In this document: positions 1-6,151 of the stretch, in pieces
Position numbering within the stretch: position 1 is the first letter of the stretch
How the letters are laid out: every line of letters starts with the position of its first letter
DNA from: Candidatus Hydrogenedentota bacterium
GTDB lineage: Bacteria > Hydrogenedentota > Hydrogenedentia > Hydrogenedentales > CAITNO01
Direction: 5' to 3'
Length of the DNA stretch: 8,960 nucleotides
NCBI GenBank assembly: GCA_023145975.1
Contig: JAGLCZ010000511.1
Location: forward strand, 1 to 8,960
The notes under the pieces: generated by a model
Databases searched by the model: none
Seen by the model: only the letters and a program-made list of their open reading frames with translations
Told to the model about the DNA's origin: nothing
Position numbers and translations under genes: made by a program

Positions 1-635
1 GCCTCAACGCGGGGGGTAAACAAAAATACTACTACCGTCAGCAGTATGGTAAGCAGGGATAGTATAGATAAGGAAAGCACCAGCCCGAAATCAAATACAT
101 TACCGACGCGTATCGTTTTTACCGCACCCTGTAAAGGACGCATCTCCGGCAATCCCCGCGCCGGATTCAGCAGTTGTTCGCTATACATGCGTAACGCGGT
201 AAATGCCCACACGGCACTGACACTAAAAAGAAGTAAAGCAATGGCTATAAGCGGTTCCGGCGACTGTACTACTGCAGCGAGCAGCAGGAAAAAAGCCATG
301 AGATAGATTTCACAGTAGACCCGACCATTTTTTTCGCCCAACAGCAAGTAGGCCTGTATAAAAATAACCAATGCGACAACGGCATCCATCAGCCCAAGCA
401 TGGAGAGACTGAAAGGGATGAAACACATGTACACAATGGCAGTAACACGTCGCAGTAAACGCCAAAGATGCGTTCGTCTTTCCAACCAACTTCCTGCAGG
501 GGCAAGTGGCAGTAAAATTATAGGCAGCAGCAATACCCCCGGCCCGTACTGCAGCACCGACGCAAGTGCAAGGTATCCGGCAAAGACAAGTAACGAGGAA
601 GAAATATGCAATACCATGGAAAGTCGATCACGCAT
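1..635 (-). CDS. TgpA-like transglutaminase-family protein, N-terminal membrane domain (partial)
   Basis: This frame is open from an ATG at 635-633 to the left edge, giving 211 complete codons of the N-terminus; the 3' part is missing. The visible part is almost all membrane: hydrophobic segments lie at about residues 8-29, 31-47, 64-82, 84-100, 106-123, 128-148 and 183-207. A polar stretch (about 150-180) precedes the last helix, and the sequence F-T-P-R-V-E follows it. The segment around Y-L-M-A-F-F-L-L-L-A-A (111-121) and the W-A-F-T-A-L-R-M stretch (143-150) resemble the DUF3488 domain that precedes the periplasmic transglutaminase core in TgpA-type proteins. That core would lie beyond the window, so catalytic residues cannot be checked. 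The start codon overlaps the end of the DUF58 gene by 8 bases (ATGCGTGA), which suggests translational coupling. The position after MoxR and DUF58 genes strongly supports the call. A role in envelope or peptidoglycan-associated processes is inferred from the family. Confidence 0.82.
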   Translation of the reverse strand, partial: MRDRLSMVLHISSSLLVFAGYLALASVLQYGPGVLLLPIILLPLAPAGSWLERRTHLWRLLRRVTAIVYMCFIPFSLSMLGLMDAVVALVIFIQAYLLLGEKNGRVYCEIYLMAFFLLLAAVVQSPEPLIAIALLLFSVSAVWAFTALRMYSEQLLNPARGLPEMRPLQGAVKTIRVGNVFDFGLVLSLSILSLLTILLTVVVFLFTPRVE

Positions 636-1698
636 AAATAACATCCCCCGGATCAAGGGCGGGAACACCTTCTACGAAATTTCCTTTTTTCCATTGTGCA
701 GGATCAACCGATAAGTAGACCAGCCGTGACTGTTCGTTCCCCCTTCGTCGTATCTGTTCCTCAAAATCCGGATGTGCATCTGACTCCACAGGTACAATAC
801 GTGCCATACAATCGAGAATACGCTGTTCCTGACCTGCACCCCGCCCTACTGCAATCTCGTCCGTCGGTGTTAATAAACCCACTTCATACTGCCGGTTCAA
901 CAAGGTAATCATGAGGGAAGCGGTGATTTCAATAATCTCTTCGAAGGTATCCTCAAAGTCAGGGGAATCAACACGACGCGTATCCAGTACAAAGGTAATT
1001 ATCCGCGTATTTCCCACTCCCATTTCGCGTACCATCCATGTGCCCAGCCGGGCACTCACCCGCCATACAACCAACCGCAAATCGTCGCCCCGAATGTATT
1101 CACGTAGTGCAAAATACTCATCGCCTTCGCCTTGTATACGGGAAGGAACAAACTGGCTCGTTGACGCACGCTCCAATGCGTTCATTCGTGCAGGTCGGAT
1201 GCGGGGATATACCAGCACTTCAACGTCATCCCTATACCTGCGCCGAAGTTCTAAAAAACCAAATGGGAACGCCGTTACCAGGTCACAAGGCGGGAGTCGG
1301 TACACGCCCCGCTTCTGAAAACAGGTGGTGGCAGCGGCAGCAGCCTCGTGACCTGCAGGCACATACATGACATAGCCGCTGGGATTACCCTGTTGTTCGA
1401 TACGCAATGACAGTGCTGGAACAAAACGTTTTCGATTTGCAATATGGGCGGTATAAGCAAATGATTCCCCACGGCACACGGCATAGGGTGCTTCGCGGTA
1501 CACGGTTACACGGCGCAGCGACCAGCGTGCTGCCAATACGGATAAAAACAACATCCCGAATACACCTGAAAATACAATATACAACAGGTTCTCACCCGTA
1601 TTCATAGCCGACAAAACGAGTAACGCAAAAATGAAAAGCATGACAAGACCGGAAAAAGTAATGCGCCCCAGTATTGCTTTTCCGTAATTGAAACCCAT
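628..1698 (-). CDS. DUF58 domain-containing membrane-anchored protein
   Basis: A 356-residue protein with two N-terminal membrane segments (about 13-32 and 36-57) and a large soluble part. Residues 190-224 carry the DUF58 hallmark: G-E-G-D-E-Y-F-A-L-R-E-Y, then R-G-D-D-L-R, V-W and S-A-R, ending in V-R-E. A V-L-D-T-R-R segment (237-242) begins the von Willebrand A-like fold; it has no full D-x-S-x-S metal site, which is usual in this family. The length is in the normal range (about 300-450). The ATG at 1698 lies only 2 bp after the MoxR stop codon, and the 3' end overlaps the TgpA-like gene, so the three are surely one transcript. An AAGG lies 13 bases upstream of the start, so coupling to MoxR translation is likely. 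In related loci DUF58 proteins are thought to be partners or clients of MoxR ATPases; the molecular function is not established. Family assignment is firm. Confidence 0.9.
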   Translation of the reverse strand: MGFNYGKAILGRITFSGLVMLFIFALLVLSAMNTGENLLYIVFSGVFGMLFLSVLAARWSLRRVTVYREAPYAVCRGESFAYTAHIANRKRFVPALSLRIEQQGNPSGYVMYVPAGHEAAAAATTCFQKRGVYRLPPCDLVTAFPFGFLELRRRYRDDVEVLVYPRIRPARMNALERASTSQFVPSRIQGEGDEYFALREYIRGDDLRLVVWRVSARLGTWMVREMGVGNTRIITFVLDTRRVDSPDFEDTFEEIIEITASLMITLLNRQYEVGLLTPTDEIAVGRGAGQEQRILDCMARIVPVESDAHPDFEEQIRRRGNEQSRLVYLSVDPAQWKKGNFVEGVPALDPGDVIYA

Positions 1699-1700
1699 GG

Positions 1701-2648
1701 TTATGCAGGCACCTTGATATCACTTACAATTTCACGAATGATGCGCTCGCGTTCCAGTGCTGCAGCAGCCAAATCAGCCCCGCGTGATTTCACCAAAATA
1801 CGGTGGGCAAGGGTGGGTACTGCCAGAATTTTCACATCATCCGGTGTAACAAAGTCCCGGTTTTCAACCATAGCCCGTGCCTGACTTGATTCATATAATG
1901 CCTGTGCTCCACGCGGACTTGCGCCCAGGCGCACTTGCTCATGGGTGCGGGTGGTACGCACAATATTCAGAATGTATTGTTCCACCGAATTATCAACGGT
2001 AATATCACTCACTTCAGCCTGTAACGCCAAGAGTTCTTCAGCAGTAAGAGCAGGTTTCAGAGCCGCAATGGCGTCCAGCGGGTTATGCCGGCGCATGATG
2101 CGCAGCTCATCCGCCTCGGGCGGATATCCAATATCTACACGAAGCAGAAATCTGTCGATTTGCGATTCAGGCAGTACATAGGTCCCCTCGTATTCGATAG
2201 GATTTTGAGTCGCAATAACCATAAACGGGCGGGGAAGTTTATGGGAAATACCATCCATTGAAACGGTATACTCACTCATCGCTTCCAAAAGGGCACTTTG
2301 GGTTTTTGGAGGTGTCCGGTTAATTTCATCTGCAAGCACCACACTGGCGAAAATTGGACCCTGTCGAAATTCAAATTCGTTGCTTTTCGGATTCAATATG
2401 GAAACACCCAATACATCAGAAGGCAGCATATCACTTGTAAATTGGATGCGCGTAAAAGAACAGTCGATTGAACGTGCCAGGCTCTGCGCAAGCGTAGTTT
2501 TACCGATACCGGGAACATCTTCAATCAGTAAATGTCCCCGTGCAAGCAAACCTATCACACATAGTTCCACCACCTCGCGTTTACCGAACATAACCTGCTC
2601 AACATTGCCGATGAGGCGTTGTATCCCTGCAATACTTTCCTGGCGCAT
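1701..2648 (-). CDS. MoxR-family AAA+ ATPase
   Basis: A complete 315-residue AAA+ ATPase, close to the typical MoxR length. The nucleotide-binding site is intact: Walker A V-P-G-I-G-K-T-T (45-52), Walker B V-V-L-A-D-E-I-N (103-110), sensor 1 A-T-Q-N-P (146-150), an arginine in D-R-F (R166) in the usual arginine-finger position, and a sensor 2 element G-A-S-P-R-G (242-247). The I-E-D-V-P-G and L-L-E-A-M-S-E segments are typical of MoxR. MoxR proteins act as chaperone-like ATPases that help mature or insert metal or cofactors in partner proteins; the DUF58 and TgpA-like proteins encoded immediately downstream are the likely partners here, which is inference from gene order. The ATG is preceded by GAAAGGG with 5 bases spacing, so this start is well supported. 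A gap of about 240 bp separates it from the upstream hydrolase gene on the same strand. Confidence 0.95.
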   Translation of the reverse strand: MRQESIAGIQRLIGNVEQVMFGKREVVELCVIGLLARGHLLIEDVPGIGKTTLAQSLARSIDCSFTRIQFTSDMLPSDVLGVSILNPKSNEFEFRQGPIFASVVLADEINRTPPKTQSALLEAMSEYTVSMDGISHKLPRPFMVIATQNPIEYEGTYVLPESQIDRFLLRVDIGYPPEADELRIMRRHNPLDAIAALKPALTAEELLALQAEVSDITVDNSVEQYILNIVRTTRTHEQVRLGASPRGAQALYESSQARAMVENRDFVTPDDVKILAVPTLAHRILVKSRGADLAAAALERERIIREIVSDIKVPA

Positions 2649-2888
2649 TTGTACCCTTTCAATAAACTAGCTTTAGTACTTTATTTCCGAACTACCGCTA
2701 TAAAAACAAGGGGTTTTAATCCCACCTGGCAATCCGGATCTATACACTGATCAACTAAAAAATGAGAGTGCAACGGGAATACTTTCGCAATAACGAAATA
2801 TACCTTCCGTGAAAAAACATTTTCGGGGTTCAGGTAATCTCCGAACTCGCTATTGAGTAACAAACTGCATGATCCCCTTATTTCCTCC
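2649..2888 (-). other. Non-coding gap between hydrolase and MoxR genes
   Basis: About 240 bases, more AT-rich than the flanking genes, with no convincing gene. Apart from the MoxR ribosome binding site, it holds a strong AAGGAGG right at the hydrolase stop codon followed by a six-codon frame (2850-2870), and a small inverted repeat TTTCG-CAATAA-CGAAA at 2783-2798. The repeat has only a 5-bp stem and no T-run directly after it, so it is not a convincing terminator. A TTGTTT to AAATAA pair with 17-base spacing near the MoxR end (minus strand) is a poor match to a sigma-70 promoter. The gap is long enough to hold a separate promoter for the MoxR operon, but I cannot point to one with confidence. 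Confidence 0.5.
2654..2660 (-). promoter_or_regulatory. Ribosome binding site of the MoxR gene
   Basis: On the minus strand the sequence GAAAGGG lies 5 bases before the ATG at 2648. It supports this start and shows that the MoxR gene is translated independently of the upstream hydrolase. Confidence 0.6.
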
Positions 2889-3854
2889 TTACAGCCAACG
2901 CTCAAACCATTCATCTGCTACTTCAAGTGTTTCCGATGTAACGACATGTCCATCATAATGGGGGTAACAGTCCAGCGCACTGGACGCTCCCAGAAGTTTA
3001 TATATTTTGGAAGCAATCTTAACTGCCTTCTGGCAGCTCTTAGGATTGTTATGCAGCGAGTTCGAAACGGAGGTAATGATCTGCACCGGTGTAGGCACAA
3101 TCAACGACAGGATATGCTCCCAATCAAATGTAAGATCACCCGCTTCCAGTGCGCGAATAACTTCCGGAAAAAGCAATAGATTTTCTTGTCCCGGCCATTT
3201 ACCGGCACATTTATCGGTAGCAAATCGTGTGAAACCACAACTTGCCACACACGTCTGTATCCGGTCGTCGTAAGCGGTAAGCAGCAGCGCATTAAGTCCG
3301 CCCAGCCCATGTCCAATTACACCGATGCGGGTTGTATCTACGCGCTTGATCTCGGAAAATACATCCAAAGCGCGACTGTGATCTGCCAGCATCTTACCTG
3401 CAAAAGACAGCTTCTCATTTTCCTTATAGAAGGAATCTGTATTATAAGGTTCCACTTTATCTTCTGCACGTCTGCCAACAGTAGGTGCATCAATTGCAAG
3501 AGTAACATAACCTAATTCAGCGTAATGCTGGGCAAAGGCAAGCTGGGAATTACCCCCTAATCCCGCAGATTCATCCTTCCCGTAAATACTTTCATGGTGA
3601 CAGCAGAGAATACCGGGCACTTCCTCTTTACCTTCCGGGATGAATAACCAGCCACTGACCATTTCCACATCATTCAGAAAAAAGATGATCTGGCGTCGGC
3701 TAACCCCATGCGTCTCATTCTCCTCCTGTACACGTACCTGCAGCTCTGTTTCTTCATACTTTGGAACGCGCATGATCTTGTTGAACGAGTCTTCTAATTC
3801 TTTACGTGTGTCCGGCCACCCCGACAAACTTGCAATTTTTGTCAAATCTACCAT
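2889..3854 (-). CDS. Alpha/beta hydrolase, dienelactone/acetyl-xylan-esterase-like, probable catalytic-residue loss
   Basis: A 321-residue alpha/beta hydrolase. Family features are visible: P-G-I-L-C-C-H-H-E (80-88, first core strand and oxyanion region), K-D-E-S-A-G-L-G-G-N (93-102), G-Y-V-T-L-A-I-D-A-P (115-124), and R-I-G-V-I-G-H-G-L-G-G (176-186), where the nucleophile elbow should be. V-A-S-C-G-F-T-R-F (203-211) is a strong signature of this group, and a late D-G-H (301-303) would provide the triad histidine. In most relatives the elbow is G-H-S-L-G-G; here residue 183 is Gly (codon GGG at 3306-3308), and the expected acidic residue after the penultimate strand appears to be Asn265. The protein may therefore be a non-hydrolytic relative. 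No signal peptide is seen, so it is probably cytoplasmic. The frame stays open upstream to an ATG at 4007, but that extension looks non-coding and has no ribosome binding site; the ATG at 3854 follows a purine-rich AGGAAG tract (12 bases away) and gives a normal length. Substrate unknown. Confidence 0.85.
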   Translation of the reverse strand: MVDLTKIASLSGWPDTRKELEDSFNKIMRVPKYEETELQVRVQEENETHGVSRRQIIFFLNDVEMVSGWLFIPEGKEEVPGILCCHHESIYGKDESAGLGGNSQLAFAQHYAELGYVTLAIDAPTVGRRAEDKVEPYNTDSFYKENEKLSFAGKMLADHSRALDVFSEIKRVDTTRIGVIGHGLGGLNALLLTAYDDRIQTCVASCGFTRFATDKCAGKWPGQENLLLFPEVIRALEAGDLTFDWEHILSLIVPTPVQIITSVSNSLHNNPKSCQKAVKIASKIYKLLGASSALDCYPHYDGHVVTSETLEVADEWFERWL

Positions 3855-3866
3855 GTCTTTTCTTTT

Positions 3867-3872
3867 CTTCCT
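3867..3872 (-). promoter_or_regulatory. Ribosome binding site supporting the shorter hydrolase start
   Basis: On the minus strand AGGAAG lies 12 bases before the ATG at 3854, inside a long purine-rich run. The spacing is somewhat long, but the upstream alternative ATG at 4007 has no such element, so this site favours the 321-residue product. Confidence 0.45.
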
Positions 3873-3896
3873 TCTATGAAATCCATAAGGGTCGTG

Positions 3897-3926
3897 TTGG
3901 ATGTATATCTCGTTACATGTTAAACT
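3897..3926 (+). promoter_or_regulatory. Candidate sigma-70-type promoter for the ligA operon
   Basis: TTGGAT (3897-3902) and TAAACT (3921-3926) are 18 bases apart, and TGT directly before the second box gives an extended -10 element. Each box has four of six consensus positions. Transcription would start near 3933 and leave a leader of about 130 bases. The match is moderate and the promoter consensus of this organism is unknown. Confidence 0.3.
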
Positions 3927-3927
3927 T

Positions 3928-3964
3928 AAGGGGTGTACTTTCCCCCTTCTCCCATACGGGGAGA
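3928..3964. repeat. Two adjacent short inverted repeats in the divergent region
   Basis: AAGGGG (3928-3933) and CCCCTT (3943-3948) form a perfect 6-bp inverted repeat around a 9-base loop. TCTCCC (3948-3953) and GGGAGA (3959-3964) form a second perfect 6-bp repeat around a 5-base loop. They share base 3948, and CCCC at 3943-3946 could instead pair with GGGG at 3958-3961, so alternative structures are possible. They lie at and just after the candidate ligA promoter, so they could be a regulator binding site or leader RNA structure. No T-run follows either one. Confidence 0.4.
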
Positions 3965-4053
3965 TAAGAACAGAGAATACGATGCTGCACAAACTATTGG
4001 CTAACATACTGCCATGAATAGAGGGGGCGTTACAACGTAAGGGTAGAGTACAC

Positions 4054-4058
4054 AGGAA
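4054..4058 (+). promoter_or_regulatory. Ribosome binding site of ligA
   Basis: AGGAA lies 8 bases before the ATG at 4067, a normal spacing. It supports this ATG as the ligase start. Confidence 0.65.
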
Positions 4059-4066
4059 AGCAGTTT

Positions 4067-6151
4067 ATGAGTGAAGCGAAAAAAAACGATCCGCAGAAGC
4101 GGCATCAATGGTTATGCACGGAAATAGAAGCGCATAATCATCGCTACTATACACAGGCGGCACCCATCATTTCCGATCAGGAATATGATGCGCTCCTGTA
4201 CGAACTGCTTGCTATCGAAACTGCTGATCCAACACGGGTCACTCCCGATTCACCCTCACAACGGGTAGGCGGTGCCCCATCCCAGGGCTTCCCTTCTGTA
4301 AACCATCAGATACCGATGTTATCTATCGAGAACACCTATAACGAATCTGAACTGCGCAGCTTCGATACACGGGTACGACGTGCCCTGGGAGAGGAAGTCC
4401 CGCAGTATGTGGTGGAGCTGAAAATAGACGGTGTATCGATAAGTCTGCGCTATGAAGACGGACTGCTCACCTGTGCTGCCACACGCGGGGATGGGAAACA
4501 GGGAGATGACATTACGGCAAATGCACGCACCATACGTTCCATACCGCTGCGGATGCGCACAGAAACAATGAGCAACACTACTGATGAAGACTCCCTCTTT
4601 GCCGCCTTGGAACCCTCAACTACAGTTGAAGTACGCGGTGAAGTATTCATGGCAATTTCCGAGTTAGAACGTCTCAACTGTAACCGTGAAGAACAGGGTC
4701 TTGAGCCCTATCGCAATCCCCGCAATACGACAGCGGGCAGTTTGAAACTCCTCAACCCCAAAGAAACAGCACGGCGGAGACTGGACGTATTTTCATACGA
4801 CATGGCAACAGGTATGGCAGAGAAACTCAAAACACATCATGAAGTTTTGGAACAATTACAGCAGTTGGGCTTCCCTGTCAACCCCCATTATAAATGCTGC
4901 GCTTCCATCGACGAGGTAATTGCTGTTTGTGAAACATGGCGGCAAAAGCGGCATGAATTGGATTACGAAACTGACGGCATGGTAATCAAGGTGGATTCTC
5001 TTGCACAACGCCAGCGCCTGGGTGCCACTTCGAAGGCACCCCGATGGGTGATTGCCTACAAGTTTCCTGCGGAGATTGCACAAACACGCTTACTTAATAT
5101 TACGGTACAGGTGGGAAAGTCAGGTGCACTTACCCCGGTGGCAGAACTTGAAACGGTACAGCTTGCAGGTACCCTTGTCAAACGTGCCTCGCTCCACAAT
5201 TTTGAGGAAGTGGCACGCAAGGATTTTCGGGTTGGTGATTTGGTGGAAGTGCAAAAGGCGGGCGAAATCATCCCTAATGTTATCCGAAGTTTACCCGAAA
5301 AACGCCCAGCGAATACATGCCCCACGCAGCCGCCTACCCATTGTCCCGTCTGTCAAAGCGATGTACACCGGGATCCGGAAGGGGTGTTTTATCGCTGTCT
5401 GAATGCCGCATGTCCGGCACAGGTAAAAGAACGGATCGCGCATTTTGCAAGTCGCGCCGCCATGAATATTGACGGGCTTGGTCCGGCACTTATCGAACAA
5501 CTGGTAGATCGGGGAGCTGTAAAAAATCCGGCAGATTTATATGGTTTGGATGCGTCCATGTTAACTACTCTTGAGCGAATGGGTGACAAGTCCGCCAAAA
5601 ATATTATTACAGCCATTTGTACTTCCTGTGAACAACCGCTGCATCGCCTGTTGTTAGGGCTGGGAATGCGGCATGTCGGCGCGCGTACAGCGGTACTGCT
5701 TGCCGAGCGTTTCAGAACCATGGACGCACTGGCGAAAACTACAATAGAAGAACTCATCCAGGTCGAAGACGTAGGCGATATAGTTGCTGCAAGTATTCAC
5801 GATTTTTTCGAAGTAGATGAAAATAAAAAATTAATTGCACGTCTGCACGAAGCCGGCCTGAATTTTAATGCGGAAGAATCTCCCTATTCAGAAGGAGAAC
5901 AACCTTTAGCCGGTATGACCTTTGTTGTAACGGGAGCACTTGAAGACAGTACACGTACAGAAATGCATGAACGCATCCAACAGCTTGGGGGACGATTCGC
6001 CACCAGCGTCAGCAAGAAGACTGATTATTTGATAGCTGGAGAAAATGCGGGTTCAAAACGCAGCAAGGCGGAAAAGCTCGGCGTAAAAGTAGTCGATGAA
6101 AAAGAATTTGAAGCACTGGCACACTCATTGGCAGGGGATAAACATGAGTGA
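4067..6151 (+). CDS. ligA: NAD-dependent DNA ligase LigA
   Basis: A complete 694-residue bacterial DNA ligase that seals nicks using NAD+ during replication (Okazaki fragment joining) and repair. All domains are present in order. The N-terminal Ia region with H-N-H-R-Y-Y (23-28) and D-Q-E-Y-D (37-41) binds NMN. The adenylation domain has the active-site lysine in E-L-K-I-D-G (Lys119) and V-E-V-R-G-E-V-F (187-194), followed by D-G-M-V-I-K (303-308) and W-V-I-A-Y-K-F-P (327-334). The OB fold includes V-G-K-S-G-A-L-T-P-V-A (349-359). A four-cysteine zinc finger uses C426, C429, C444 and C449. Helix-hairpin-helix repeats span about 460-580 and a C-terminal BRCT domain about 612-686. About 15 extra residues (roughly 166-182) sit before V-E-V-R-G-E compared with E. 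coli LigA as I remember it. The total is a little longer than the usual 670. Its stop codon lies within the start of the STAS-MlaE gene, with 8 bases shared. The gene appears fully functional. Confidence 0.98.
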   Translation: MSEAKKNDPQKRHQWLCTEIEAHNHRYYTQAAPIISDQEYDALLYELLAIETADPTRVTPDSPSQRVGGAPSQGFPSVNHQIPMLSIENTYNESELRSFDTRVRRALGEEVPQYVVELKIDGVSISLRYEDGLLTCAATRGDGKQGDDITANARTIRSIPLRMRTETMSNTTDEDSLFAALEPSTTVEVRGEVFMAISELERLNCNREEQGLEPYRNPRNTTAGSLKLLNPKETARRRLDVFSYDMATGMAEKLKTHHEVLEQLQQLGFPVNPHYKCCASIDEVIAVCETWRQKRHELDYETDGMVIKVDSLAQRQRLGATSKAPRWVIAYKFPAEIAQTRLLNITVQVGKSGALTPVAELETVQLAGTLVKRASLHNFEEVARKDFRVGDLVEVQKAGEIIPNVIRSLPEKRPANTCPTQPPTHCPVCQSDVHRDPEGVFYRCLNAACPAQVKERIAHFASRAAMNIDGLGPALIEQLVDRGAVKNPADLYGLDASMLTTLERMGDKSAKNIITAICTSCEQPLHRLLLGLGMRHVGARTAVLLAERFRTMDALAKTTIEELIQVEDVGDIVAASIHDFFEVDENKKLIARLHEAGLNFNAEESPYSEGEQPLAGMTFVVTGALEDSTRTEMHERIQQLGGRFATSVSKKTDYLIAGENAGSKRSKAEKLGVKVVDEKEFEALAHSLAGDKHE
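6133..6137 (+). promoter_or_regulatory. Ribosome binding site of the STAS-MlaE gene, inside ligA
   Basis: AGGGG lies 6 bases before the ATG at 6144, within the last codons of ligA. It decides the start: an in-frame ATG at 6096, deeper inside ligA, has no comparable element and would add 16 residues overlapping the BRCT end. Confidence 0.6.

Larger units (their letters stand above)
3855..4066. other. Divergent intergenic control region between hydrolase and ligA
   Basis: These 212 bases separate the leftward hydrolase gene from the rightward ligA operon and must hold the start signals for both. For ligA there is a candidate promoter (3897-3926) and a clear ribosome binding site. For the hydrolase I see only weak promoter-like words on the minus strand, such as TATACA around 3901-3906. 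Two short, nearly touching inverted repeats lie at 3928-3948 and 3948-3964. Confidence 0.6.

Noticed and set aside
46..714. Plus-strand frames of 86 and 104 residues at the left edge
   Set aside because: They are opposite the TgpA-like membrane domain, whose hydrophobic pattern and operon position mark the minus strand as coding.
2783..2798. Inverted repeat TTTCG-CAATAA-CGAAA as a terminator after the hydrolase
   Set aside because: The stem has only 5 bp, is AT-rich, and no T-run follows directly on the minus strand.
2681..2914. A 77-residue frame on the minus strand overlapping the hydrolase 3' end
   Set aside because: Its ATG lies inside the hydrolase in another frame, there is no ribosome binding site, and the product resembles nothing I recognise; kept only as a possible remnant in the finding on the small frame.
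3855..4007. N-terminal extension of the hydrolase to an ATG at 4007
   Set aside because: The 51 extra residues look non-coding, there is no ribosome binding site, and it would fill most of the divergent promoter region.
5389..5757. A 122-residue minus-strand frame inside ligA
   Set aside because: Antisense shadow of the zinc finger and helix-hairpin-helix coding region.
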